Assembly (NCBI RefSeq): GCF_009363095.1
Contig: NZ_CP045295.1
Coordinates: 248,001-312,000, forward strand
Source: Paenibacillus cellulositrophicus
GTDB taxonomy: Bacteria > Bacillota > Bacilli > Paenibacillales > Paenibacillaceae
Direction of reading: 5' to 3'
Length of the DNA: 64,000 nt
The notes beneath the pieces are model-generated. The model worked only from the letters and a program-made list of their open reading frames with translations, was not told the origin of the DNA and made no database searches. Position 1 is the stretch's first letter. Each line of letters starts with the position of its first letter. The position numbers and the translations under genes are program-made. Below are positions 8,384 through 17,670 of this stretch, piece by piece.

Positions 8384-9019
8384 TTATTCCATAGTGTTTG
8401 AGGGCTCGGATGCCACAGCTGCCGAGGACGTAAAATAGGCCTGCAGCCTCCGGTTCAACCATATGGAAGCCGCAATAAACAACGCTACTCCGATTAACTT
8501 GACGGGCTGGGCAATAAAATCGGACAGATGCATTCCGATATAGGAAACGCAGAATACCATGACACCTTTGCCTAGAGTTACGGCTGCCGCAAAGGAAACT
8601 GTCGGCATTCGCGTTAATCCCGCGGCCATGTTTATGACTACGAACGGTCCTATCGGGAGCATGCTTAAGAGAAAAACGAAGCTAAACCCGTTCCTCTGCG
8701 CCCATACCATGGCCATCCGTACTTTGGGCCTGACCGCCCAGCGTTGAATAAATGGTGTATCCGACGCTTTGCGAAAAAGCCAAAACGTAAGAAAACTGCC
8801 CGTTACAAGGCCGATCCACGAATATAAAAAACCCAGCCACAAACCATAGATGGCGGCATTGGCGCCGACAATCATGATAGTAGGCAGTGGCGGAACGAAA
8901 GACTTTAGAAAAGTTAGCAGAATGCCGGGCAGCGGCCCCAGCGAGCGGAAACGCTCCAAAAGGAGTTCGATGTTTTGCTCCGTAAAATACTCCATTATGC
9001 TGATCTCAGCGCCTAACAT
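8384..9019 (-). CDS. TVP38/TMEM64 family membrane protein
   Basis: A 211-residue integral membrane protein with about five or six hydrophobic segments. The stretch beginning FVPPLPTIMIVGANAAIYG, followed by a Gly-rich segment and LFRKASDTPF, matches the SNARE-associated/TVP38 (VTT domain) family. Bacterial relatives (YtxB, YdjX, DedA-like) are thought to act in lipid or envelope homeostasis; the exact role is unknown. The first ATG has GGGGG about ten bases upstream; a second ATG eight codons in is an alternative. It stands alone, with a terminator-bearing repeat downstream. Confidence 0.88.
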   Translation of the reverse strand: MLGAEISIMEYFTEQNIELLLERFRSLGPLPGILLTFLKSFVPPLPTIMIVGANAAIYGLWLGFLYSWIGLVTGSFLTFWLFRKASDTPFIQRWAVRPKVRMAMVWAQRNGFSFVFLLSMLPIGPFVVINMAAGLTRMPTVSFAAAVTLGKGVMVFCVSYIGMHLSDFIAQPVKLIGVALFIAASIWLNRRLQAYFTSSAAVASEPSNTME

Positions 9020-9117
9020 AGAATGTGTTTCCCCCTATAACTCCAAGTGATTTCATGATAACTCTATATGATGCTCTTATTTTCTAAGGTAGCAGAAGTT
9101 CTGTCCGCATCATTCTC

Positions 9118-9984
9118 CTATTCAAATTTTAACTGGAGCGAATCACAAATTGGCATATAGCCTATCTTTTGATAGATGCTATTAGATGTGGGATTTGCTA
9201 GGTCTGTATATAAGACGCACTTATTAAACCCTTTATCCAATGCAAGTTGGCTTATTTGCGCCACAATTGAAGTAGCGTAACCTTTCCTGCGCTCATATGG
9301 AGGGGTATATACAAATGCCACGCCAATAGCCGTCTGCATTTCCCTTGTATATCCTGCCATAGAAACGGGTATCCCGTTATCCTCTAAAATATAGAGCTTT
9401 TTTGATGCTATTCGGTAGAGATAAGGGTCTGCATTTTGCGGGATGGACATTTCTGTTTTGCCATAACTCCCCGCTGCATAAAATGCTTCAGCCCAGTATG
9501 GGAAAAAGTGAATATCCTTTTCATCTAGCAATCGAACGATACCAACCTTTTGAATGTCTGGGTTTACTGCCGTAAGTTCATAGATACGTTGGTTCATGGT
9601 TGTTTTAAAGGTTATTCCCTTGCGCAAGGTATATTCTTTGGCAAAATATTCTGCCAAGGTTTTTTCTGTTATCACACCTGGAATTTCACGGTCTTTCAGC
9701 CCATCTATCAGACAGTTTATCGCATCCGGGTTAATGATGTTGTCTGTTGCATAAAGCGTAATATCGTGTGGCGGTGTCATTATAGCGGTAAGTTGTATGC
9801 CCTTAGCATCCGAAATAGTTGCCATAAGCCAATTTACAGGGTCACGCCAGTCTGTTTTGTCTTTTCCTTCATGCCCAATGATGATATTGCCAAGAGGAAT
9901 CACATTTTGTGCTTCATGACGCATCAGCACATCATAGGTGTCATTGTAAAACTCATGCACATCCGTATACAACCTGAATTGCAT
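9118..9984 (-). CDS. GNAT family N-acetyltransferase
   Basis: A 288-residue protein with a C-terminal GNAT fold. The acetyl-CoA binding loop reads YERRKGYATSIVAQI (R-x-x-G-x-A type) and is followed by KCVLYTDLANPTSNSIYQKI and GYMP, the usual last strands. The N-terminal ~130 residues are a less conserved extension, as in FR47-like two-domain members. AAAGGGTG lies eight bases before the ATG. It is the first intact gene downstream of a T-box leader and a broken small ORF, so its expression may respond to an uncharged tRNA. The acetyl acceptor cannot be predicted. Confidence 0.88.
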   Translation of the reverse strand: MQFRLYTDVHEFYNDTYDVLMRHEAQNVIPLGNIIIGHEGKDKTDWRDPVNWLMATISDAKGIQLTAIMTPPHDITLYATDNIINPDAINCLIDGLKDREIPGVITEKTLAEYFAKEYTLRKGITFKTTMNQRIYELTAVNPDIQKVGIVRLLDEKDIHFFPYWAEAFYAAGSYGKTEMSIPQNADPYLYRIASKKLYILEDNGIPVSMAGYTREMQTAIGVAFVYTPPYERRKGYATSIVAQISQLALDKGFNKCVLYTDLANPTSNSIYQKIGYMPICDSLQLKFE

Positions 9985-9999
9985 TGCAATATCACCCTT

Positions 10000-10124
10000 T
10001 CATCTGCTCAACTCCTGATCTTTAACCCAGCCTGTTAAACCACACCCATCCCTACCCAATGCTTCAGCATCATCAAATTCAAGTTGCCGTAATGTCAAAC
10101 GTACTGTAACATCAATTTACTCAT
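10000..10124 (-). pseudogene. Decayed GNAT-like N-terminal fragment downstream of T-box
   Basis: An ATG at 10124 with GGAGGG seven bases upstream begins MSKLMLQYV and then stops. One frame over, VRLTLRQLEFDDAEALGRDG follows without a gap and ends near 10000. The joined reading resembles the first strand and helix of RimJ-type GNAT acetyltransferases. A single-base indel plus loss of the remainder explains it. This is probably what is left of the gene the T-box once controlled, or a leader ORF. Inference from pattern only. Confidence 0.45.
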
Positions 10125-10164
10125 TCGATAACCCTCCAATTTAATTATTATTTTATGAAGACGC

Positions 10165-10427
10165 AAAAAAACCCCATCCCATTAGGGACGGAGTTGCTCC
10201 GCGTTACCACCCTGATTGACGTTTATAATAAACGCCCTCTTTAGCCATCGTCCAACAACGATGCTTCTTTGTAACGGTAGAATCCCGGGCCCATCTACTA
10301 TAATTCGGAGGCCAGCTCTGAGGTGATTTTTGATTTGGATATCCGCTGCCTCGCACCAACCGGCAGTTCTCTGAACGGCGTTTCCTGATCTACTTGTCCT
10401 CTTCATCGCATTTGGTAATTATTAATT
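10165..10427 (-). promoter_or_regulatory. T-box leader RNA (tRNA-sensing riboswitch), probably isoleucine
   Basis: Reading on the minus strand, the hallmark T-box AGGGTGGTAACGCGG lies at about 10199-10213. It is followed by the terminator CTCCGTCCC-TAAT-GGGATGGGG and seven T residues (10165-10193). Upstream the Stem I elements appear: CAGAGAACTGCC, then GGTTGGTG, then CGAGGCAG (the AG-bulge and distal loop). Further on, AAAAATCACCTCAGAGCTGG has the usual specifier-loop context, placing codon ATC (Ile) at 10325-10327. Such leaders read through when the matching uncharged tRNA binds. Downstream lies a GNAT remnant and then the GNAT gene, rather than a synthetase or amino-acid transporter. The T-box call is firm; the specifier call is moderate. 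Confidence 0.88.
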
Positions 10428-10433
10428 AAGTTC

Positions 10434-10462
10434 AATATAAGATAGGCGCAATATTCTGTCAA
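10434..10462 (-). promoter_or_regulatory. SigA-type promoter of the T-box transcript
   Basis: On the minus strand TTGACA (10457-10462) and TATATT (10434-10439) are separated by exactly 17 bases. The predicted start lies near 10427, just ahead of Stem I of the T-box leader. It sits in the gap after the response regulator gene, so the leader is transcribed independently of the cyd operon. Confidence 0.8.
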
Positions 10463-10541
10463 TCTTTCAAACAACAACAGCTCGCATAAGTAAACAGTCC
10501 TGCCTGCTATCTTAATGCCTGAAGCCAGTTTAGTATTGTAC

Positions 10542-11276
10542 TTAAATTTTTTTAAACATATACCCATGTCCCCATAATGTCCGAATCCATCCATTTCCTT
10601 CCGGGTAATAGGAGAATAGCTTATCACGCAGGCGTTTAATGTGAGTATCTACTGTACGACGGTCGTAAATCCCTCTGTGCGATGACTTCCAAACTTCAGT
10701 ATGCAATACTTCACGAGAATAGACTTTTTCTTGGTGTGTGATCAGGAAATAGAGCAGATCATATTCTTTCGGAGTCAGATGGACCTCATTTTGTTTCACC
10801 ATAACACGGCGTGCTGAAGGATAAAGCACAATTTCACCAATCTTGAAAGCGTTATTTAGCAAATCACCGGTTTCAGAAATATAGGGACCGGGAGAATAAA
10901 CACGGGTTATCATGTTTTGGATACGTAGCACAATTTCCCTTGGGCTAAATGGCTTGATGACGTAATCGTCTGCTCCCGCTTCAAAACCTTCAAGGCGGTC
11001 CTTTTCTTCCGATCGCCCAGATAACAACAGAATCGGAATATCAGGTTGTGTCTGTTTCATACACTTGCAAATCTCAATCCCATTCATGTCAGGCAGTAAC
11101 CAATCCAGCACGATCAAATCATAATTTGCGTGGTTCTCACCATATCTTTCGATGGCTTGTGTACCATTCGATGCTTCTTCGACTATGAATCCTTCGAACT
11201 CCAAATACATTCGTAGAATGTTGCGAATGCGTGTCTCGTCATCAACTAGTAAAACTCTTCTATGGTTTGTCATCAT
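10542..11276 (-). CDS. OmpR/PhoB family response regulator
   Basis: About 244 residues. The receiver domain has the acidic pair in VLLVDDE, the phospho-acceptor Asp in LIVLDWLLPDMNG, and the conserved Lys in YVIKPFSP. The C-terminal winged helix includes LTPKEYDLLYFLI and RTVDTHIKRLRDKL. I chose the ATG at 11276, which has AGGAGGG about nine bases upstream; the longer frame lacks one. It is the last gene of the cydA-cydB-cydD-cydC cluster (gap 67 bases after cydC) and has no histidine kinase beside it. The context suggests a role in respiratory control, similar in idea to ResD, but this is inference. Confidence 0.9.
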   Translation of the reverse strand: MMTNHRRVLLVDDETRIRNILRMYLEFEGFIVEEASNGTQAIERYGENHANYDLIVLDWLLPDMNGIEICKCMKQTQPDIPILLLSGRSEEKDRLEGFEAGADDYVIKPFSPREIVLRIQNMITRVYSPGPYISETGDLLNNAFKIGEIVLYPSARRVMVKQNEVHLTPKEYDLLYFLITHQEKVYSREVLHTEVWKSSHRGIYDRRTVDTHIKRLRDKLFSYYPEGNGWIRTLWGHGYMFKKI

Positions 11277-11343
11277 TTTCAATCGCCCTCCTACGTCCTG
11301 AGTGAATCGAACCAACCGATTAGCTTACAGGAGCTCAAGCGTT

Positions 11344-13074
11344 TTAAACTCCAGATTCACCAATCATCTGTAGTTCAATCTGTTTTAACTTATAAAAGTA
11401 TCCCTTCTGTTCCATCAATTCCTTAAATGAGCCGATCTCCACAATTTCGCCCTGCTCCATGACGACAATCTGATCCATCTTCTCTAGACCGGTGAGGCGA
11501 TGACAAATGAGAAGAAGTGTATCTCCGCCCGCTTGCTCGTACAATTGCTTTAGAACGCGTTGCTCGGTTACATAGTCCAGAGAAGACGTTGGTTCGTCCA
11601 GCAACCACAGATGTCTTTTGCGCAGCATGGCTCGTGCTAAGGCAAGACGCTGTTTTTCTCCATCGGATAAGTTTTCACCTTTCTCATAGACCACCTGGTT
11701 TAGCGAAACATTTGGTAATTGGGCTTTAGCAAGTACCTCCATTAGCTCCTCGTCAGAATGTTCATCTGCATTCTCCAACAGATTTTCACGAAGCGTCCCT
11801 TTGAAGAAATGGCTTTGTTGCAACACTACATTTGTCAATTCCCAGATGTTTTCCTCATCCAACTCGTTAATCAAGACTTTGTTTATGCGTATATTCCCCG
11901 ATGTTGTTGTTCGCAGTTTGAGCAACAACTCGATTAATGTAGATTTTCCTGACCCGCTCGGCCCAACAATCGCTGTTTTAGAACCTGCAGCAAGATGTAG
12001 TGAGAAATTCAATAGTGCTGGCCTCCACTCCCCATCATATTGAAAAGTAGCATTGCTTATTTCAATGGATACAGGTAAATCGGTTGGCAAAGACTCAGAC
12101 TTACTTAATTGCAATGTTGCAGCTTGAGATGGTATTGTTTCCATCAGCCGATTGGCTGCATGTTCGCTATCTTGCTTATATGCAGGTAATACGGCCAAAG
12201 CAGCTGCCTCTTCGAAAACAGTTTGCGTGGCCATGACCAGCATGGCAAGAAATACGCCAGCAAGTCTTCCGTCCAGAATCAAATAGGCACTGAGCGTCAG
12301 CACACCCCAAGCAACAAAAAATGTAACAAAAACATGCATGGATTGTCCCCGTAACAATTGGACAGCAGCTCGTTGCTGTTCAGCTGCCAATGAAGCTGAA
12401 TAGCGCTGAAGCTGCTCCTCACGCTGTGCCAGCTGCCCATAAATCTTTAAATCCCGAAATCCATACAGTGTTTCTGTGATTTCCGTGGACAGTTTCGATC
12501 GCAGCTCGCGGACGCGCTCATGAATTTTTCGTTGTCCCAACAGAACGATTCCAGGCACGACCAGTGACGTCATCAACATTCCCAATACCAGCAAACCAGC
12601 TATCCAGAAGGAATAGGAAGCTGTAAAAAGCACCGTTGCCAAAAACACCATAATTACAATAAGCGGCGGATATGCAACGCGCAGAAAGTAGTGTTGTAAA
12701 CTTTCTACATCTCCAACGATCCGTGCAAGTAAGTCCCCACTTCGATTTTTATTCAGTATTCCAGGTGTCAAAGGGATGAGCTTAGCAAAAAAGGAAGTTC
12801 GCAAACGGCTGAGGATGGAGAACGTCGCCCGGTGGGTATACAATCGTTCTCCATAACGGCTCACCGACCGGAGAAAACCAAGAAATTTCACAAGGGATGT
12901 AAGGATAATCAATGTATAGAGCGGTGGCGCAAATACCGTTTGAGAAATCAGATAGCCACTTGCGGAAAAGAGAGCTACACCGGCTATTCCAGCAATAAAC
13001 CCTCCTATGATCGAAAAGATAATATCCTTCCGCTCTTGAAACATCGCTTTCGATAACATAGCCAGCTCACTCAT
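11344..13074 (-). CDS. cydC: Thiol reductant ABC exporter subunit CydC
   Basis: A 576-residue fused membrane/ATPase protein. Six membrane spans occupy about residues 15-300. The nucleotide-binding domain has Walker A GPSGSGKST near residue 365, signature LSDGEKQRLALARAM (Asp in place of the usual second Ser/Gly), and Walker B LWLLDEPTSSLD followed by the switch His in LLLICHRL. With CydD it forms a heterodimer that exports glutathione or cysteine and is needed to assemble the haems of cytochrome bd. Its ATG overlaps the cydD stop (ATGA), so the two are translationally coupled. Assignment as CydC rather than CydD rests on order and length. Confidence 0.93.
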   Translation of the reverse strand: MSELAMLSKAMFQERKDIIFSIIGGFIAGIAGVALFSASGYLISQTVFAPPLYTLIILTSLVKFLGFLRSVSRYGERLYTHRATFSILSRLRTSFFAKLIPLTPGILNKNRSGDLLARIVGDVESLQHYFLRVAYPPLIVIMVFLATVLFTASYSFWIAGLLVLGMLMTSLVVPGIVLLGQRKIHERVRELRSKLSTEITETLYGFRDLKIYGQLAQREEQLQRYSASLAAEQQRAAVQLLRGQSMHVFVTFFVAWGVLTLSAYLILDGRLAGVFLAMLVMATQTVFEEAAALAVLPAYKQDSEHAANRLMETIPSQAATLQLSKSESLPTDLPVSIEISNATFQYDGEWRPALLNFSLHLAAGSKTAIVGPSGSGKSTLIELLLKLRTTTSGNIRINKVLINELDEENIWELTNVVLQQSHFFKGTLRENLLENADEHSDEELMEVLAKAQLPNVSLNQVVYEKGENLSDGEKQRLALARAMLRKRHLWLLDEPTSSLDYVTEQRVLKQLYEQAGGDTLLLICHRLTGLEKMDQIVVMEQGEIVEIGSFKELMEQKGYFYKLKQIELQMIGESGV

Positions 13075-14846
13075 GCTAATTCTCCTTTTTGTTGAACAGC
13101 GACCATTTCAGCATATGGGGGCAAGCGTTTCAGAAGTTCCTCGTGACACCCTGAATCCACGATCGATCCATGGTCTACAAACAAAATGTTGGTGGCGTGT
13201 TGAATCGTATATAAACGATGTGCCACAGTAATCATGGTAGACGTTTTCGACAATGTGGAAATGGAACGTTGCAGTATGCTTTCGGTGCGCAAATCGAGCC
13301 CTACTGTAGGCTCATCGAACAATATGATGGCAGGCCGCTTCAAAAATGCGCGTGCCAGGGCAAGACGTTGCTTTTCGCCACCCGATAGTCCACGTCCGCC
13401 TTCGCCAACGAATGTATCAAACCCCTTATCCAATTGTGCTGCAACCGCTGTAAGTCCGGCTTCCTCTGCCGCCTTCTCGATATCTGCCCTAGAAACGTCC
13501 CTACCTGCACCGATCGCAATATTTTCTGCGAATGTACCTGCAAAAATGTAAGGGTGCTGTGTGATGTAGCTGACATGTTTAAACCATACTTCTTCATGAT
13601 CATGAGAGAGTGGGTTTCCATTAACCAGAATGATCCCCGAATCCGGTTTCAGCAAACCGGCAATAAGATGAAGCAGTGTCGTTTTACCGGCTCCACTCTT
13701 ACCAACAATGGCAATGTTGTCCCCCGGGTTAATAAACACACTTCCCGAGTGGAATTCAAATGAATCAGGAGCATACTGAAATCGTACATTTTTTAATTCT
13801 ATCGAAGGGGGTACCGGAAGTGTCTTTGCATGGGACAACTGAAAATTTGGCATCCGATCGTTACCATCGCTTACATGCGCTTCTACCGTATTCTTCTCAA
13901 GCATACTCTCAACCTTACGGATCGCTCCCATGCTTGTCCGCCCGCTATGGAAAGCGGTGCCTGTATTTTTTAAGAGATTATAAAATTCTGGAACGAGTAA
14001 CAGAACGAGTAAAGCCGTGTGAAACGCCATTGATTTGAAAACAACCAACTGAATGGCCAACTCAAGGGCGACAATACCGATACTAAGCATCACAATGGAT
14101 TCCAACACGAACGTATTCATGAATGCGATTTTCAAAATATCCATGGTTGTGTCACGATAGTTGAGACTACTGCGCTCTATCTCCTGTTGCTGACGCTGAG
14201 TTCGCCCGAATATTTTCAAAGTAACCAACCCTTGAAGGGAATCCAAAAACGTACCGGAAAAGTTGGCCAGCTGCGCATATTTTTCTTCCGATTTATTTTT
14301 CGTCTTTAGCCCCACCAGGATCATAAATATCGGAATAAACGGAGCCGTAAACATCATGATCCAACCTGAATTGGCATGTTGAGTAAATGTAACGATCAGG
14401 ACTAAAATGGGAATGATCATGGCTTCCACCATTTTCGGGATGTACTGACTGAAATAACTATCCGCCTCATCTACTGCATCCAATGCGACGCTGACCCTCT
14501 CTCCCGTCTGTCCCTGAAGACTTAATCCCATGGAAACACGGGTCAAGTTTTGCAAAACAGATTCACGCATGTTGGTCTTTGCAGTGGCAGCCATATGGAG
14601 ACCAATTCTCCCATTGACAAATGAAAACAATGTACGTAAAGCCATCATCGCCAAAAGCATGCCAAGGATCAGAGCCACGGATGAGAAAGAGGCTTTTTCC
14701 ACGAAGATGCGCTGAATGGCTTCTGCAAGCAATGCAGCCTGACCAACAATGGCTGTACCAAGTGCAAAGGATATGATGCCAAGAAGAACAACATATTTTC
14801 GTTGTGCAGACATGTGTTGAGCAATGAGGTTTTTATTTCTCTTCAC
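13071..14846 (-). CDS. cydD: Thiol reductant ABC exporter subunit CydD
   Basis: A 591-residue ABC exporter half. The membrane domain covers about residues 15-310. ATPase motifs: Walker A GKSGAGKTT near 390, Q-loop in VSYITQHPYIFAG, signature LSGGEKQRLALARAF, Walker B IILFDEPTVGLD and switch His in ITVAHRL. The start is GTG with AGGAGGAG about nine bases upstream. It lies 67 bases downstream of cydB and overlaps cydC. CydDC supplies reduced thiols to the outside of the membrane for maturation of the bd oxidase encoded just upstream (established for the family). Confidence 0.93.
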   Translation of the reverse strand: MKRNKNLIAQHMSAQRKYVVLLGIISFALGTAIVGQAALLAEAIQRIFVEKASFSSVALILGMLLAMMALRTLFSFVNGRIGLHMAATAKTNMRESVLQNLTRVSMGLSLQGQTGERVSVALDAVDEADSYFSQYIPKMVEAMIIPILVLIVTFTQHANSGWIMMFTAPFIPIFMILVGLKTKNKSEEKYAQLANFSGTFLDSLQGLVTLKIFGRTQRQQQEIERSSLNYRDTTMDILKIAFMNTFVLESIVMLSIGIVALELAIQLVVFKSMAFHTALLVLLLVPEFYNLLKNTGTAFHSGRTSMGAIRKVESMLEKNTVEAHVSDGNDRMPNFQLSHAKTLPVPPSIELKNVRFQYAPDSFEFHSGSVFINPGDNIAIVGKSGAGKTTLLHLIAGLLKPDSGIILVNGNPLSHDHEEVWFKHVSYITQHPYIFAGTFAENIAIGAGRDVSRADIEKAAEEAGLTAVAAQLDKGFDTFVGEGGRGLSGGEKQRLALARAFLKRPAIILFDEPTVGLDLRTESILQRSISTLSKTSTMITVAHRLYTIQHATNILFVDHGSIVDSGCHEELLKRLPPYAEMVAVQQKGELA

Positions 14847-14913
14847 GTAAAAACTCTCCTCCTTCCGGAAAGTGGCCTTGAGGGAATATTCCCGTAAGAA
14901 ACAATGTACTAGT

Positions 14914-15930
14914 CTATTTGTTTCCTTTCACATAATCCGCATCAAACAGAAAAAGCCTGAAGACCAAGATCAACGAAGGAACTAAGAGACACATACCACC
15001 GATAAACGCCACTACCAGTGCGAATCCCATAGACGAAGAGGTGACACTACTTTGAATGGTGATGTATGGATCAAGAATGTAAGGATATTGCCCAATGCCG
15101 TAAGCAAAAAAAGCACTGAAGAATTGCAGCATGATGCATATAAACGCCATCCCGTAACGGCCTCCTCGGTATAATAACCACATGGCAATCATGAAAAAGG
15201 CAACGGAGAGCGCGAGTAGCCACCATAAATCCATCATATTTTGGAAATGCCGCTCATTGTGCTGACCCAAAAAAATAAATGCTGTCAGTGCGATAACGAT
15301 TGTAGGCGTGCTCCAAAAAAGCGCATAGGTTCGCATCAATTTCAATGCAGCATGATCTTCAGCACGCGAAGCGTAAAAAGCAAGAAAAGCAGCGCTAATG
15401 AATAAAACAGATACGATAGCCAGTCCAACGATGCTCCAAGACAGCGGACTGCTCAAGAGAGCCCAGTAATCCAACGAGGCCGTCTCTCCTTGTTTCAAGA
15501 TAAAACCGCCTTCGGATAATGTCAGCGCCACTGACAAGGAAGCAGGAATAAGCACTCCGGTTGCTCCATACAGAAACAGATAAACCATATTATTTTTGGA
15601 GCCATAATTTTCAAATGCGTAGAATGAACCGCGTATAGCGAGCAAAATGACCGCAAGACTTCCTGGGACAAGCATGGCTGATCCATAATAATAGGAGGTT
15701 TCCGGGAAAAAGCCGATGATGCCAATGTAGAAAAAAACGAAAAATACATTCGTGATTTCCCAAACTGGTGATAAGTAGCGAGAAATCAGTTTGTTGATGA
15801 CATGATCCTGTTTGGTTAAACGAGCATAAAAGGCAAAGAAACCTGCGCCAAAATCAATGGAAGCGATGATGATATATCCGTACAAAAACAACCAGAGCAC
15901 TGAAATTCCAATCAATTCGTAATTCATCAT
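14914..15930 (-). CDS. cydB: Cytochrome bd ubiquinol oxidase subunit II
   Basis: A 338-residue polytopic membrane protein with about eight or nine spans. The start, MMNYELIGISVLWLFLYGYI, and the early IDFGAGFFAFY are typical of CydB. Other family patches are SPVWEITNVFFVFFYIG and RGSFYAFENYG. It pairs with CydA in the quinol oxidase that reduces oxygen to water without pumping protons. Its ATG overlaps the cydA stop, indicating coupled translation in the order cydA-cydB-cydD-cydC. Confidence 0.96.
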   Translation of the reverse strand: MMNYELIGISVLWLFLYGYIIIASIDFGAGFFAFYARLTKQDHVINKLISRYLSPVWEITNVFFVFFYIGIIGFFPETSYYYGSAMLVPGSLAVILLAIRGSFYAFENYGSKNNMVYLFLYGATGVLIPASLSVALTLSEGGFILKQGETASLDYWALLSSPLSWSIVGLAIVSVLFISAAFLAFYASRAEDHAALKLMRTYALFWSTPTIVIALTAFIFLGQHNERHFQNMMDLWWLLALSVAFFMIAMWLLYRGGRYGMAFICIMLQFFSAFFAYGIGQYPYILDPYITIQSSVTSSSMGFALVVAFIGGMCLLVPSLILVFRLFLFDADYVKGNK

Positions 15931-17291
15931 GTGTGCTCACCCTTCAATGTTGATTTGTCGCTTGCACGCTGCGTCCACGTCTCCATCTCAACTTCCGCCG
16001 GATTATTATTGAAAATGCGACGAAGAACAAGAACACTAACGGTTCCCAATACGATGTATAGTAGAAGGAAAAAGAAAAAAAGGATCCTGACGCTTGGGGA
16101 TGTCGTAGCCGCTTCCTCTACACGCATATATCCTCGGATAATCCAAGGTTGCCTGCCGAGTTCTGCGTAAAACCACCCCAGTTCAACTCCTAAAAATGCA
16201 AGCGGTGCTCCTAATGCAATCATTCGCAGTATCCACTTGTTGAGTTCGTTACGCTTTTTCCAAAATACAAATAGGAAATACAGAAAGGAAATGCCTAAGA
16301 ATAAAAATCCAATGGTTGCCATTAAATCGAAAAAATAATGAACCACGAGTGATGGTTGTTCGTCGATAGGAAACTCATTAAGACCCGTTACTTCTGCATT
16401 GAAATCTCCAAAAGCCAAGAAACTCAGAAATTTGGGAAGGTGGAGTGCTCCTATAATTTCATGCTCAGCATTAAGCCACCCTAAAAATATCAAATCTGCG
16501 CCGCCTTCCGTTTCAAAATGCCATTCGGCAGCCGCAAGTTTTTCAGGTTGATGTTCGGCCAAAAACTTAGCGGATACGTCTCCGGCTAATGTGTTTACTA
16601 AACTGAACAACAAAACGACAGCCATCATCAGCTTTAAGGCTTTTTTGTGGTATGCTGAAACCCCTTTTCGAAGTATTGCGAATGCTGCAACACCTGCCAA
16701 CAGAGCAGCCCCTGTTAAATAGGCCGAACTTAATACATGAAACACCTTGGAGAATGTTGCCGTACTCAGCATTGCTTGAACGGGGTCAACGGCTGTGAAT
16801 TGTCCTCCTTCAAACGTAAATCCCCCTGGTTGATTCATAAATCCGTTAACCGTCGTGATAAATACTGCTGACATCCCTGCACCGATGACAACAGGAATCG
16901 TTAGTAACCAATGCATCATCGGATTTTTAAACCGTTCCCACGTGTACAGATAAATCCCTAGGAAAATGGCTTCAAAAAAGAAGGCGAACACTTCCATAAA
17001 CAATGGAAGGGCAATAACATTTCCCGCAAGTTTCATGAAATTGGGCCATACCAAGGAGAGTTGTAACGAAATTGCTGTTCCTGTGACTACGCCTACTGCA
17101 ACAGAGATAACGAACCCTCGTGACCACCTCTTTGCCATTAGAATATAATGAAGATCTTTCTTACGAATACCGATAAACTCGGCGAGTGAAATCATTAATG
17201 GAATACCCACGCCAAGTGTCGCGAAAATAGCGTGGAATCCTAGTGTCATTCCAGTCACGAGTTTACTCCATAGCACTGTATCGATTCCCAT
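15927..17291 (-). CDS. cydA: Cytochrome bd ubiquinol oxidase subunit I
   Basis: A 454-residue membrane protein carrying the three haems. The expected axial histidines are visible: one in LGFHAIFATLGVG near residue 19 and one in VFHVLSSAYLTGAALLAG near residue 185. The GWFYAELGRQPWIIRGYMR segment is diagnostic for CydA. The Q-loop region is short, as in Bacillota. GGGAGGAAG precedes the ATG. The enzyme is a high-affinity terminal oxidase for low oxygen. The upstream region shows only a half-site resembling a Rex operator, so redox control is not demonstrated. Confidence 0.97.
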   Translation of the reverse strand: MGIDTVLWSKLVTGMTLGFHAIFATLGVGIPLMISLAEFIGIRKKDLHYILMAKRWSRGFVISVAVGVVTGTAISLQLSLVWPNFMKLAGNVIALPLFMEVFAFFFEAIFLGIYLYTWERFKNPMMHWLLTIPVVIGAGMSAVFITTVNGFMNQPGGFTFEGGQFTAVDPVQAMLSTATFSKVFHVLSSAYLTGAALLAGVAAFAILRKGVSAYHKKALKLMMAVVLLFSLVNTLAGDVSAKFLAEHQPEKLAAAEWHFETEGGADLIFLGWLNAEHEIIGALHLPKFLSFLAFGDFNAEVTGLNEFPIDEQPSLVVHYFFDLMATIGFLFLGISFLYFLFVFWKKRNELNKWILRMIALGAPLAFLGVELGWFYAELGRQPWIIRGYMRVEEAATTSPSVRILFFFFLLLYIVLGTVSVLVLRRIFNNNPAEVEMETWTQRASDKSTLKGEHT

Positions 17292-17670
17292 CTTAACTTC
17301 CTCCCTTCAACGCTGTTCCTGTACACAAAATGAAAAATAAAAACATCAGGTTTAGACGTTAAACTTTACGACCTTCGGGGATTAACATATGCTCTGCTCC
17401 TTCGTGAATAAAAAGAGAACTTTTTCACATAGTAAGTTGGCATTTCCCCAAATTTGTGAGAAATGCAGTTGAAATATTACAAAACCTGATATTTAAAATT
17501 TATTATATATTCGACGTTTAGCCTTGCAATGATGGTCACACCTTCTCCTCTAAACGTTCAAGTAAAGATCAATTCTTTCTTACAACTCCGTGAAAAATAC
17601 AAAAACCACCCGTTTGGGCTATTGCATAAGACAGCTGCCCAGTTCCATTCCGGTGTGCCAGTACACCAGA
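17292..17670. other. Upstream region of the cyd operon, no gene
   Basis: This AT-rich gap between the TetR gene and cydA holds no credible ORF. A TTTGTGAGAA patch (about 17453-17462) resembles half of a Rex/NADH-sensor site, and a TTCACAT lies about 30 bases away, but no full palindrome is seen. The cyd promoter is presumably here; I cannot place it with confidence. Confidence 0.4.

Noticed and set aside
17440..17480. Rex (NADH-sensing) operator before cydA
   Set aside because: Only half-sites resembling TTGTGA are present; no full TTGTGA-N6-TCACAA palindrome could be found.
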